From Burkholderia sp. Bp9142 (GTDB lineage: Bacteria; Pseudomonadota; Gammaproteobacteria; Burkholderiales; Burkholderiaceae), in the NCBI RefSeq assembly GCF_003853415.1, contig NZ_QTPP01000014.1, positions 1 through 64,000 on the forward strand: DNA of 64,000 nucleotides. The letters run 5' to 3'. Every line of letters starts with the position of its first letter. Positions within the stretch are counted from its first letter, which is position 1. The notes beneath the pieces are model-generated. The model saw only the letters and a list, made by a program, of their open reading frames with translations. It made no database searches and was not told the DNA's origin. Shown piece after piece: positions 17,211 through 25,645 of this stretch. The translations under genes were made by a program, and so were the position numbers.

Positions 17211-18827
17211 CTATCGAACGACGTCGCGTTCGGCCGCTTCCTCCTGCGGTTCGCCCGGCTCGCCCGATGAGCGCGGTGCAAGCGGCGTCAGCTGTGCTGC
17301 CGCCGGCCTCGGTCGCGACTGCGCGGTCTCGGCGACCGGCCGTCCATACTGATCGTCGAACCGCACGATATCGTCCTCGCCGAGATACTCGCCCGACTGC
17401 ACCTCGATGATCTCGAGCGGAATCCGGCCGGGATTCTCGAGACGGTGGACCTCGCCGACGGCGATGTAGGTCGATTCGTTTTCGCTGAGCAGGAAGGTCT
17501 CGTCGCCGCGCGTGACCTTTGCGGTGCCGCGCACGACGATCCAGTGTTCGGCGCGGTGATAGTGCATCTGCAGCGACAGCCGTTTGCCGGGTTCGACGAC
17601 GATCCGCTTCACCTGGAACCGCTCGCCGAGATCGATCGAATCGTAGTGCCCCCACGGCCGCTGCACCTTGCGGTGCTCGCTCGCCTGCGGGCGCCGCTCG
17701 GTCTTCAGGCGCGCGACGATGTTCTTCACACGCTGCACGTCGTGCTTGTTCGCGACCAGCACCGCGTCGGGCGTCTCGATCACCACGACGTCCTTCATTC
17801 CGACGCACGCAATCAGCCGGCCTTCCGAGCGCACGAGACTGTTCTGCGTGCCCTCGAACATGATCGGGCCGCGCGCGACGTTACCCTGATCGTCCTTCGG
17901 CATGATTTCCCAGATCGCATCCCAGGTGCCGACGTCCGACCAGCCTGCCGAAAGCGGCACCACGATGCCTTCGATGCCGAGTTCGGGGTTCTCCGCGAGG
18001 CGTTCCATCACCGCGCAGTCGATCGAGTCAGACGGGCAGGCGTCGAAGGCCGCCGCGTCGATTCGAAAGAACGGATCCTCGGCGATGCCCGCGCGCCAGG
18101 CCGCGTCGCAGGCCGCATGGATGTCGGGCGCGAGCGCGCGGATCGCCTGCAGCCAGGTCGAGGCACGCGTGACGAAAATCCCGCTGTTCCACCAGTAGTC
18201 GCCCGAATGCAGGTAGCGCTCGGCGAGCGCGGCGTTCGGCTTCTCGACGAAGCGCCCGATCGTGTAGCCGCCTTGTCCGCCAAGGCGACCGGCGCGCGGT
18301 TCGCCCACCTGGATATAGCCGTAGCCGGTTTCCGCGCGGCGCGGCAGCACGCCGAGCGTGACGATCGCGCCTTCCTGCGCGTAGCGTGCCGCGCGCCCGA
18401 TCGCTTCCTGGAATGCGCCGACGTCGCCGATCACGTGATCGGCCGGCATGACCGCGAGGACGGGATCGTCGGCGAGCACACTGGCGTCGAGCGCCGCGAG
18501 CGTCAGCGCAGGCGCCGTATTGCGCGCGGCCGGTTCGAGCAGGATGCGCGCGGGCGCCGCGCGCCCGAGCACCTGCACGGCGCTCATGATGCGATGCTGT
18601 TCACCGCATACCAGCAGCAACGTGTCGCCGAGCGACGCGTTCGCGATGCCGTTCAGGCGGCGCGCGGTCGCCGACAGCGGCGACTCGTTCGAGGTCAGCT
18701 CGATCAGTTGCTTCGGATACTGCTCGCGCGACAGCGGCCAGAGCCGCGTGCCCGAGCCGCCGGCGAGAATGACGGGCAGGATGCAGGGCAGATCGGGTTC
18801 GGGAACCGGGCGAAGGGTGGTGGTCAT
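17211..18827 (-). CDS. manC: Bifunctional mannose-1-phosphate guanylyltransferase / mannose-6-phosphate isomerase
   Basis: A 538-residue type II enzyme making GDP-mannose from fructose-6-phosphate through mannose-6-phosphate (with a phosphomannomutase from elsewhere). The N-terminal pyrophosphorylase domain has LAGGSGTRLWPLSREQYPKQ and, further on, the FVEKPN motif. The C-terminal cupin isomerase domain has RPWGHYDSIDLGERFQVKRI, HYHRAEHWIVV and the EVHRLENPG strand. Standalone GDP-mannose and cupin domains are fused here as in AlgA/XanB. Its presence implies mannose or a mannose-derived sugar in the EPS. The start overlaps the upstream GNAT stop by four bases, so translation is coupled. Confidence 0.95.
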   Translation of the reverse strand: MTTTLRPVPEPDLPCILPVILAGGSGTRLWPLSREQYPKQLIELTSNESPLSATARRLNGIANASLGDTLLLVCGEQHRIMSAVQVLGRAAPARILLEPAARNTAPALTLAALDASVLADDPVLAVMPADHVIGDVGAFQEAIGRAARYAQEGAIVTLGVLPRRAETGYGYIQVGEPRAGRLGGQGGYTIGRFVEKPNAALAERYLHSGDYWWNSGIFVTRASTWLQAIRALAPDIHAACDAAWRAGIAEDPFFRIDAAAFDACPSDSIDCAVMERLAENPELGIEGIVVPLSAGWSDVGTWDAIWEIMPKDDQGNVARGPIMFEGTQNSLVRSEGRLIACVGMKDVVVIETPDAVLVANKHDVQRVKNIVARLKTERRPQASEHRKVQRPWGHYDSIDLGERFQVKRIVVEPGKRLSLQMHYHRAEHWIVVRGTAKVTRGDETFLLSENESTYIAVGEVHRLENPGRIPLEIIEVQSGEYLGEDDIVRFDDQYGRPVAETAQSRPRPAAAQLTPLAPRSSGEPGEPQEEAAERDVVR

Positions 18828-19408
18828 CGATTGGCTCCGGTATCGGCGGACAGCCGGTTATGAGCACGGCCGTCGACGCGCGCGTCCTCGTTTCGCGACC
18901 GCGATGCCGAGACGGTCCGCGACAGCAGCTGACGCAGCGCGCCGGCGCTGCGGTCCACCGGCCGCACGAGACCGACGAACGGTGCACCCTGTTCGAGATA
19001 GGGTCCGTAGGCCTTGCGGAATCCGAAGCGTTTGTAGAATGCCTGGCGCTGGGCAGGAACGTGCGTGCGCACCGCCACGTCGGGCCATGCGGCCTGAGCG
19101 GCCGTGATCGCGCGCTGCATCAGCTGCTCGAGGGTGGAGTCGTCGCGACATGCCTCGCGCGTGAGCACCTTGTCGATCACGACGTCCGGATCCGCGTCGT
19201 CGCCGGGCAGCACGCGCGCATAGGCGACGACTTCGGTCGTGTCGCCCGTGCGCATGCGCGCGAACACGTGCAGCGCGTGCGCATCCTTGCCGTCGATGTC
19301 GAGATGCGTGTGCGCATCCTCGACCACCAGCACCGCGTTGCGCGAACGCAGGATTGCATAGAGATCGACGGCGCTCAGATGTTCGAATTCACAACAATGC
19401 CATTCCAT
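18824..19408 (-). CDS. GNAT-family N-acetyltransferase, ElaA-like
   Basis: A 194-residue protein. The ElaA-like core includes VDLYAILRSRNAVLVVEDAH, HVFARM, the acetyl-CoA-binding VVAYARVLPGDD region and VPAQRQAFYKRFGFRKAYGPY. The last 45 residues (RSAGALRQLL onward) are Arg/Ser-rich and outside the usual domain. GNAT enzymes move an acetyl group from acetyl-CoA to an amine. Overlap with manC by ATGA suggests a paired role, for example acetylating an amino sugar, but ElaA substrates are generally unknown. The ATG at 19408 follows GAGGAC; upstream in-frame ATGs lack an RBS. Confidence 0.7.
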   Translation of the reverse strand: MEWHCCEFEHLSAVDLYAILRSRNAVLVVEDAHTHLDIDGKDAHALHVFARMRTGDTTEVVAYARVLPGDDADPDVVIDKVLTREACRDDSTLEQLMQRAITAAQAAWPDVAVRTHVPAQRQAFYKRFGFRKAYGPYLEQGAPFVGLVRPVDRSAGALRQLLSRTVSASRSRNEDARVDGRAHNRLSADTGANR

Positions 19409-19444
19409 GATGCGGTCCTCGTGTGAAGCCTTCAGCAAGCCGAG

Positions 19445-19466
19445 CCGCACGAACGCGTTCGTGCGG
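19445..19466. repeat. Perfect 22-bp palindrome upstream of the GNAT gene
   Basis: CCGCACGAACG followed at once by its reverse complement, 37 bases upstream of the ATG at 19408. It could be an operator for the GNAT-manC pair or a leader hairpin. Confidence 0.5.
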
Positions 19467-19648
19467 TGCGGCGCGGCGATGTCCATGATGCGGATGCGGC
19501 GCGCGCCGGTCTGTTCGAAAGCGTACTCACACACCCGCTTCGCGCGGGCCCGGCGCGGGCTGTGCGACGCGGCCGCATGCCGCGAGCGGGGCAATGTGCG
19601 GTAGCACACACTGACCGTCGGGAGGCTTTTCCATAATTGAACCGTCGC

Positions 19649-19683
19649 GACGGCCTGCTGCGAAACCCGCAGCACCGGCCGTC
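19649..19683. other. Strong stem-loop in the long noncoding stretch before berB
   Basis: GACGGCC-TGCTGCG pairs with CGCAGCA-CC-GGCCGTC around the loop AAACC. That gives 14 perfect pairs with one 2-base bulge. No T-run follows on either strand. The 19467-20149 stretch has no gene I can support; a smaller CACGAC-N6-GTCGTG hairpin lies near 19738-19755. A structured small RNA or leader is possible but unproven. Confidence 0.45.
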
Positions 19684-20004
19684 GGCATCGAACGCGCTTG
19701 AAGAACCGGGGGGCTGTACTTGAATATTGCGATCGTTCACGACGGGCAGGTCGTGCTTCGCGGTGCCTGGCGCACGCACTTCATTCGGACACCGTCGTTC
19801 CGGCACGCGCATACTTGCATTGGCGCGTCGGCAGCGACAGCGCGTACGTACCGTGCGCGATGGTCATGCTGCATTGCGGCGGGAGGCGGACAACACGGCC
19901 GCTTTCGCGGCGATCGGCGATGCGTCGCCACTGCGCGGAATCCGTGATCGGCCGGCCCGGCCAGGCGCGGCGACGCCTGGGCGCGGGGCAGTACGGCCGG
20001 ACGC

Positions 20005-20026
20005 TTCGTTACGACGTTGTAACGAA
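20005..20026 (+). promoter_or_regulatory. Candidate enhancer site upstream of the berB sigma54 promoter
   Basis: TTCGTTAC-GACGTT-GTAACGAA is a perfect 8-bp inverted repeat with a 6-base spacer. It lies about 125 bases upstream of the -24/-12 element at 20150. This is the spacing at which sigma54 activators usually bind. Confidence 0.4.
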
Positions 20027-20149
20027 CGCGCGCGGCTCGCCTGCGTTCGATGTGTCATGCTGGTGTCGCACGAGGCTCGCGATTACCGACGCAGGAAATA
20101 CGCTGTGCGGATTTTTCATGCGATTTCGGCGCGAATCGCGAGCAATGGG

Positions 20150-20165
20150 CGGCACCGATCTTGCA
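20150..20165 (+). promoter_or_regulatory. Candidate sigma54 promoter upstream of berB
   Basis: CGGCACCGATCTTGCA fits the -24/-12 consensus TGGCAC-N5-TTGCA at all but the first base, with GG (20151-20152) and GC (20163-20164) exactly 10 bases apart. The expected start is near 20176, about 505 bases before the berB ATG. No convincing gene lies in the 20176-20681 leader. Confidence 0.5.
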
Positions 20166-20681
20166 GAAAAGTAGTATTTGCCACTGATTGACGGGAATGG
20201 TCGTAGATAATCAAATCTGAGTCGCTAAACGCGTGCCGCGCCGGCGGGCGGCAGCGTAACCGGCTGAATCGATGTTTATCGTTTGGTAACAAGGCCATCT
20301 CGATACGGGGTGTAAATTCAGGAGCGGACGAAATGAGGCAGCCATTCCGAACGCGGGTTGGCAGCCATCCGGTTCAGCATCGAGCGCGGCTGTCGTGTAC
20401 GACGCGACGCACATGCGGACGGAATTCCCGTTTGCCGACGTGCCCCGCCTGACGGCGCGTCGCATCAAAGCCGGAACGTCGTGGCTCCCGCAGCCGCGCG
20501 TTCCCTTCGAGTTCGATGACAACGAGGCCGGATGACATCCGGCTCGACCTCCGGGGGCTCTCGCCGTGTGCAGTTTCGATCTTCGCCAAAGCTGCGGAAA
20601 CGCAGCGCGGACCGGCGGCCATGCGCCGCCGCCCGCAGCGCACGCGAACGGTTCGCGGAGTGGAGAAAGTGATGGTTCGTT

Positions 20682-22073
20682 ATGAATATGCCAATAACGC
20701 GCGATAAGAGCGCCGGCGGGGGGAAGAATACCGGGCAGCGTCCCCTGATTTACTGGACCCAGTCGCCGTCCGTCATGCTTCGCAAGGAACTCGCGCGACG
20801 CGACTGGAAAGTGACGATCGTCGCGCAGGCAAGCGATCTGCGCGACACCTCCGGCGAAGTCACCTGTGGCATCCTCGACCTGAGCGGCGGCCATGCCGAC
20901 GCGATCGGCAGCATCGCGTCCACCTGCGCGTCGATGCGCGACGTCGTGTGGGTCGCGCTCGTCGAGACCGGTCAGACCGCCTCCCCGAACGTGCGTGCGC
21001 TATTGCGCGACTATTGCTTCGACTACATCACGTTGCCCGCGTCGCATCAGCGCGTCGCCGATACGGTCGGCCATGCGTACGGGATGGAATGCCTGTTCGC
21101 GCGCGATCGCGAACGCCTCGAATCGCAGGAGAACGGCATCGTCGGCACCTGCAGCGCGATGCTGCGGCTGTTCGATACGGTGCGGCGTTTCGCGCGCACG
21201 GACGCACCGGTGTTCGTGTTCGGCGAGACGGGAACCGGCAAGGAACTGACGGCCGTCGCGATCCATCGTCATTCGGAACGGCGCAACGGCCCGTTCGTCG
21301 CGGTCAACTGCGGAGCGATCCCGTCACACCTGCTGCAATCGGAACTCTTCGGCTACGAGCGCGGCGCGTTTACCGGCGCGAACGCGCGCAAGATCGGCTA
21401 TGTCGAAGCCGCGAACGGCGGCACGCTGCTGCTCGATGAAATCGGCGACCTGCCGCACGAGAGCCAGGCGAGCCTGCTGCGCTTCCTGCAGGAGCGCGCG
21501 ATTCACCGGCTCGGCGGCAGCGATCCGGTGCCGGTCGACGTGCGGATCGTCTCCGCGACGCACGTCGACCTGCGCGAAGCGATGGAAGAAGGGCGGTTTC
21601 GCGCGGATCTGTTCCATCGCCTTTGCGTGATGCGCATCGACCAGCCGCCGCTGCGTGCGCGCGGCAAGGACATCGAATTGCTCGCGCATCACATGCTCGA
21701 ACGCTTTCGCGGCGACGCGCGCCATCGCGTGCGCGGCTTCTCGACGGATGCGATCACGGCGCTCTACAAGCACGACTGGCCGGGCAATGTCCGCGAACTG
21801 ATCAACCGTGTGCGGCGCGCGGTCGTGATGACGGAAGGGCGCCTGATCACCGCGCAGGATCTCGAGCTCGAATACTGTCTCGACGCCGCGTCGCCGTCCG
21901 TCGCCGACATCCGCAAGTCGATCGAGCGCGAAGCGATCGAAACCGCGCTGCTGCGCACCCGCGGACGCGTCGCCGCTTCCGCGCGCGAGCTCGGCGTGTC
22001 GCGGGCGACGCTCTATCGCTGGATGGAAGCGTACGGAATCGAGCGGCCGCGCGGCACGGGATCGTCGGACTGA
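20682..22073 (+). CDS. berB: Sigma54 enhancer-binding activator, BerB/VpsR type
   Basis: A 463-residue regulator with three parts. The first 150 residues form a receiver-like domain without an obvious phosphorylatable acidic pocket, as in VpsR-type c-di-GMP-responsive activators. An AAA+ domain carries Walker A GETGTGKE (Lys187), the sigma54-contacting GAFTGA (228-233), and GGTLLLDEIGDLP as Walker B. A C-terminal Fis-type helix-turn-helix (AASARELGVSRATLYRWM) binds DNA. From memory of B. cenocepacia work, BerB is a c-di-GMP-responsive RpoN activator of berA. Domain order and position beside a Bep-like locus and a sigma54 promoter ahead of berA support the name. The ATG at 20682 was chosen over 20688; the RBS is weak. 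Confidence 0.75.
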   Translation: MNMPITRDKSAGGGKNTGQRPLIYWTQSPSVMLRKELARRDWKVTIVAQASDLRDTSGEVTCGILDLSGGHADAIGSIASTCASMRDVVWVALVETGQTASPNVRALLRDYCFDYITLPASHQRVADTVGHAYGMECLFARDRERLESQENGIVGTCSAMLRLFDTVRRFARTDAPVFVFGETGTGKELTAVAIHRHSERRNGPFVAVNCGAIPSHLLQSELFGYERGAFTGANARKIGYVEAANGGTLLLDEIGDLPHESQASLLRFLQERAIHRLGGSDPVPVDVRIVSATHVDLREAMEEGRFRADLFHRLCVMRIDQPPLRARGKDIELLAHHMLERFRGDARHRVRGFSTDAITALYKHDWPGNVRELINRVRRAVVMTEGRLITAQDLELEYCLDAASPSVADIRKSIEREAIETALLRTRGRVAASARELGVSRATLYRWMEAYGIERPRGTGSSD

Positions 22074-22118
22074 CGTGCGCGGCGCGGCCGCGCGACCGCA
22101 GGTTCGGCCCCGCTCGTG

Positions 22119-24593
22119 TCAGCCGGCCGGCGCCGCGCGCACGGTTCGCGCGGCATTGACCGCGCGGATCTCGACGCTCGGCGGCACGCCGGCGGTCCGA
22201 TGGCCGCCGGTATCGTCGAGCGGCACGAGCGCGACGCGTGCCGGCGTGCCGGGCGCGAGATCGAACCAGTCGTCGCACGGCACGAAGCCCGGCGCGTCGA
22301 TCTGCACGTGACGTGCGACGTGGCGCGTGTCGATGTCGACGTGCCACGTGTCATCGGTGCGCGACACGCATGCCTCGATGCCGGGCTCGCGGCGTGCGAA
22401 CACGGCCGGATGCGTGCGGGACGGGAAGTAGAAGGCCTGCGACAGCAGCGTGCCGTCGTCGGCGCGCAGCGTCGCGACGACGGTGTCGTGCTCGCGGGGG
22501 CCGAAGCGATACGCATAGGTCCAGTCGAAGAAGCGGCCGAGCAATTCGGCCGAGCCGAGCCGCACCGTGTCGTGCGCGGCAATCCGGACGGGCCCGCCGG
22601 CGCGTGCGACCGGCGTGCGGCCGTCGCGCAGCGCGACCAGCTCGACGGCCGCCGGCAGCGGCGCCGGCCGCTCGTTGATCACGTGCACGTCGAGGCCGTT
22701 CAGCCCTTCGTCGACGAGCAGGACCTGCACCGGCTGAAGCACCTGGCGCAGCGCATACCACGCCGATTTCGGCCGATGCGTCGCATCGAGCAGGCCCCAT
22801 CCGGCGCCCGCCATCACGTCCTGGAACTGCCAGACGAGCGCTCCCGCGCAGCGCGAGCCGGTGCGCCGCCATTCGGAGAACGTGTCCCGCATCAGGTCCG
22901 CGATCGCCGCGCGCGACAGCTCGAAGTAGCGCGACGGATCCTCGCGCCGCAAGCGATCGGGCACCACGTCGTACAGCGTCTGCAGATAGTGATCGCGAAT
23001 ATCGTCGAAATCCCAAGATGTGCCGGGGTCGCGCGGCACGGCCTCCTTCCAGCGCGGCTCATGAACGCCCGGCCAGCCGAGGCTCGCGAGCATCGCATCG
23101 CATGGCACGTTCGCGAACGCGAGGCATTCGCTCGCGAAGCGCACGTCGGCGCGACGCGCGTCGTCGAGCGGGCGCAGGTATGCGCCGACACCGTAGTAGT
23201 GCGACACGCGCTCGCGCGGCATGAACGGCAGCGCGCCGCCGTCGGGCGAGTCGGAGACGTAAAGCGCGTCGGGCCGCCGTGCCGCCGCATGGCCGGCGAG
23301 GCGCTCGGCGCTCAGTTCGAGGAAGCGCTGCTTCGGCCCGAGCCCCGACATCGCGGCCTGCTGCGCGATCTCGCTGCCGCCGCACAGCACCGCGAGCGAC
23401 GGCGACGCGCGGTGGCGCGTGAGAAACTGTTCGGCTTCGCGATCGACGGCCTGCGCGAACGCGCGATCGTCGAGCGCGTAGTCGAAGTTCGCGAACATGA
23501 AGTCCTGCCAGACCAGCAGCCCGAGCCGGTCGCACCACGCGTGGAATGCGTCGGCCTCGTAGGTCATCGTGCCGCCGACGCGAATCATGTTGAAGCCGGC
23601 GTCGCGCGCGAGCCCAAGTAAACGGCCGTAGGTCGCGTCGTCCGCGTGCAGCGCGAGCGGCGCGGCGCTGCTCCAGCATGCGCCGCGCGCGAACACGCGC
23701 ACGCCGTTCACGCGCAGCCCGAACCCGTTGCCGTCGTCGCCCGCGTCCTGCTCGATCGTGCGGAAGCCCGTCGCGCCGAGCGGCATTCGTTCGGCGCCGA
23801 TATGCAGCGCGACGTCGTAGAGCACCGGTTCGCCGTGCGTGTGCGGCCACCAGCGGCGCACGTCGGGCACCGCGACGGTTGCATGCAACCGATCGGCGCC
23901 GCTGCGCTCGAGCGTCGCGTGATGTTCGCCGCACGACAGCCGGGCCGCGAACGCGTCGGGCAGCGGCGCGGCGAACGCGAGGTCCGCATCGAGCCAGCCG
24001 GTGTCGCCGTCGATGCGCGCATGCAGGTCGCAATGGACGAGAATCGGGCCGTCGGCCGGATCGAGCACGTCGACGGGCCGCCATGGTCCGGTCGGCACGC
24101 AGCGCGGAAACCAGCCGGGCATGTGCCCGAGCAGCGACGTGCGAACGGTGCGCAGCGTCGCCGGTTCGGCCAGTCGCGTGCGCCAGCGTGCACGGCGCGG
24201 TGCGCGTGCATCGCGCAGGTGCGGCGCGAGGGCTTGGAAGCAGAGGGTGAGCCGGTGTGTGCCGTCGAGCGGCACGGGCACGTCGTGCGCGACGAACATG
24301 CTGTCCGAGCGCAGGATCGGCGTGTCGTCGAGCCATGCTTCGGCGAGCGTCGCGAGCCCGTGAAAGCGCAGTATGCGCGGCCCGTGCCCGCGCAGTTCGA
24401 CGCGATACCAGTGGTCGCGCTCGTCGAGCGATGCCGTATCGTCCGGCTGGCCGGCCAGCGCCAGCGCTTGGGCGACCGTGCCGGGGACGGGGGCGGCGAT
24501 CCAGCCATCGGCGGGGAGTTCGAGCGGCCCGCGCACGGCGCCCGCGGCCGTCGCGAGCATCGACCACGCAAGCGCCGTGCTCGCGCGTGTCAC
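22119..24593 (-). CDS. GH2-family glycosidase, beta-mannosidase-like
   Basis: An 824-residue glycoside hydrolase family 2 enzyme, close in length to beta-mannosidases. The jelly-roll N-terminal domain (PADGWIAAPVPGTVAQAL, HWYRVELRGHGPR) is followed by the TIM barrel. The barrel contains GFNMIRVGGTMTYEADAFH and DRLGLLVWQDFMFAN, the acid/base Glu408 in CGGSEIAQQ and the nucleophile Glu489 in FASECLAF. Both catalytic Glu residues are therefore kept. No signal peptide is visible, so it is probably cytoplasmic. The GTG start (24593) overlaps the DUF1839 stop by four bases, tying it to the aminoacylation operon. It might process a glycosylated intermediate or recycle imported oligosaccharide; the substrate is not known. 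Confidence 0.8.
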   Translation of the reverse strand: MTRASTALAWSMLATAAGAVRGPLELPADGWIAAPVPGTVAQALALAGQPDDTASLDERDHWYRVELRGHGPRILRFHGLATLAEAWLDDTPILRSDSMFVAHDVPVPLDGTHRLTLCFQALAPHLRDARAPRRARWRTRLAEPATLRTVRTSLLGHMPGWFPRCVPTGPWRPVDVLDPADGPILVHCDLHARIDGDTGWLDADLAFAAPLPDAFAARLSCGEHHATLERSGADRLHATVAVPDVRRWWPHTHGEPVLYDVALHIGAERMPLGATGFRTIEQDAGDDGNGFGLRVNGVRVFARGACWSSAAPLALHADDATYGRLLGLARDAGFNMIRVGGTMTYEADAFHAWCDRLGLLVWQDFMFANFDYALDDRAFAQAVDREAEQFLTRHRASPSLAVLCGGSEIAQQAAMSGLGPKQRFLELSAERLAGHAAARRPDALYVSDSPDGGALPFMPRERVSHYYGVGAYLRPLDDARRADVRFASECLAFANVPCDAMLASLGWPGVHEPRWKEAVPRDPGTSWDFDDIRDHYLQTLYDVVPDRLRREDPSRYFELSRAAIADLMRDTFSEWRRTGSRCAGALVWQFQDVMAGAGWGLLDATHRPKSAWYALRQVLQPVQVLLVDEGLNGLDVHVINERPAPLPAAVELVALRDGRTPVARAGGPVRIAAHDTVRLGSAELLGRFFDWTYAYRFGPREHDTVVATLRADDGTLLSQAFYFPSRTHPAVFARREPGIEACVSRTDDTWHVDIDTRHVARHVQIDAPGFVPCDDWFDLAPGTPARVALVPLDDTGGHRTAGVPPSVEIRAVNAARTVRAAPAG

Positions 24594-25645
24594 CGCATCA
24601 CCGGCACGGCGGCCGCGTCGATGCGAACGGGCACCGCATGCTGCAACGGCAGGGCGATCTGCCGCGCGCAGTCGATCAGGTCGGTGTAAGCCGCTTCGAT
24701 CGCGTCGAGCGTCGCGTCGCCGCGTTCTTCCTTGCCGCGCGCGCAGGCCCGCGCGAGCCGGAATTCCAGCACCATCGCCTCGGATGCAATGCGGTCGCAG
24801 GCGGCGCGAATCTCCGCGAACGGCCCGACGCAGCCGCTTGCCTGCAGCCAGCGCGCGTAATGGCCGAACAGTTCGAAGTTCGCGCCGAGTTGCCGCACCG
24901 AATTGAACGAATAGGCATGGAAGCGTTCGAGCGGCGCATCGGCGAGCGACTTCGCATCGCTCTGCAACTGGCGCCGGAACGCCGAGACCGGATTGACGAC
25001 CGGCAGGCGGCGCAAGTGGTGCTGCAGCGATGCGAGCGACACGTCGCGCAGCGTGCGCTCGTCGAGCGGCGCGAAACGCCGCTTCGCGCATTCGACGTAC
25101 GGCGGCAGCGACATCGGCGAGCAGTCGCCGACGAGGCCGTTGTAGTCGAAATCCTCGGCCACGTAATATCCGCTGTTGTGGAAGTAGCCGATCTGACGGC
25201 GCGTGCGATCGATCGAGTCGATGCCGATCGTCGTCTTCGTATGCTGCGTGCGGTAGCTGCTGCCGCGCGTGTCGGGCAGGAACCACGCGTCGACCTCGAC
25301 GATCATCAGGTGACCGCGCGCGACTTGCGTCTCGATGTGCTGGTCGAGCGGTTCGTAGATCGAGTGCTCCTGCACGACGATGCCGTAGAGCCGCTCCAGC
25401 TCGTCGTGCGGAAACTTGAAGAACGTGAACTGGTCGCCCTCGAAATCGAGCGCGATCGTAAACGGCAGCGCCGCGTACGGATTGAGACCCCACCACCGGA
25501 GCACCTCGAGCCACATGTCGACGTAGCAGTTGGTCTGTTTCCAGACCATCTCGTGACTGTGCAGCGGGTGCGGCCGGTAGTGGCGTGCGCGGTGGCGCAC
25601 GTCCTCGAACGACGCGTCCTCGCCGTCGCGGGACACGAATTTCAT
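24590..25645 (-). CDS. DUF1839 protein, possible papain-like aminoacyltransferase
   Basis: A 351-residue member of the uncharacterised DUF1839 family. Its N-terminal half looks like the BtrH_N transferase fold: Cys40 in KQTNCYVDMWLEVLRWWG at the start of a helix, then HIETQVARGHLMIVEVDAWF, then His135 in SSYRTQHTKTTIGIDSID. In butirosin synthesis BtrH moves an acyl group from a carrier protein to an aminosugar amine. I infer the same chemistry here, because the neighbours encode a carrier protein and an amino acid:carrier ligase. The C-terminal half (about 190-351) is helical. It overlaps both neighbours by four bases (ATGA and GTGA). Family membership is fairly sure; the transferase reading is inference. 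Confidence 0.65.
   Translation of the reverse strand: MKFVSRDGEDASFEDVRHRARHYRPHPLHSHEMVWKQTNCYVDMWLEVLRWWGLNPYAALPFTIALDFEGDQFTFFKFPHDELERLYGIVVQEHSIYEPLDQHIETQVARGHLMIVEVDAWFLPDTRGSSYRTQHTKTTIGIDSIDRTRRQIGYFHNSGYYVAEDFDYNGLVGDCSPMSLPPYVECAKRRFAPLDERTLRDVSLASLQHHLRRLPVVNPVSAFRRQLQSDAKSLADAPLERFHAYSFNSVRQLGANFELFGHYARWLQASGCVGPFAEIRAACDRIASEAMVLEFRLARACARGKEERGDATLDAIEAAYTDLIDCARQIALPLQHAVPVRIDAAAVPVMR

Noticed and set aside
19409..19675. N-terminal extension of the GNAT gene
   Set aside because: Upstream in-frame ATGs lack a ribosome site and the added residues are Arg/Ala-rich. The ATG at 19408 has GAGGAC.
19698..20191. Overlapping 60-160-codon frames before berB
   Set aside because: No RBS, no domain-like pattern, and several overlap each other on both strands.
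22116..23621. 500-codon plus-strand frame opposite the GH2 gene, and similar long antisense frames opposite hydrolase, GMC and PBP genes
   Set aside because: Same antisense composition. Catalytic motifs are all on the other strand.
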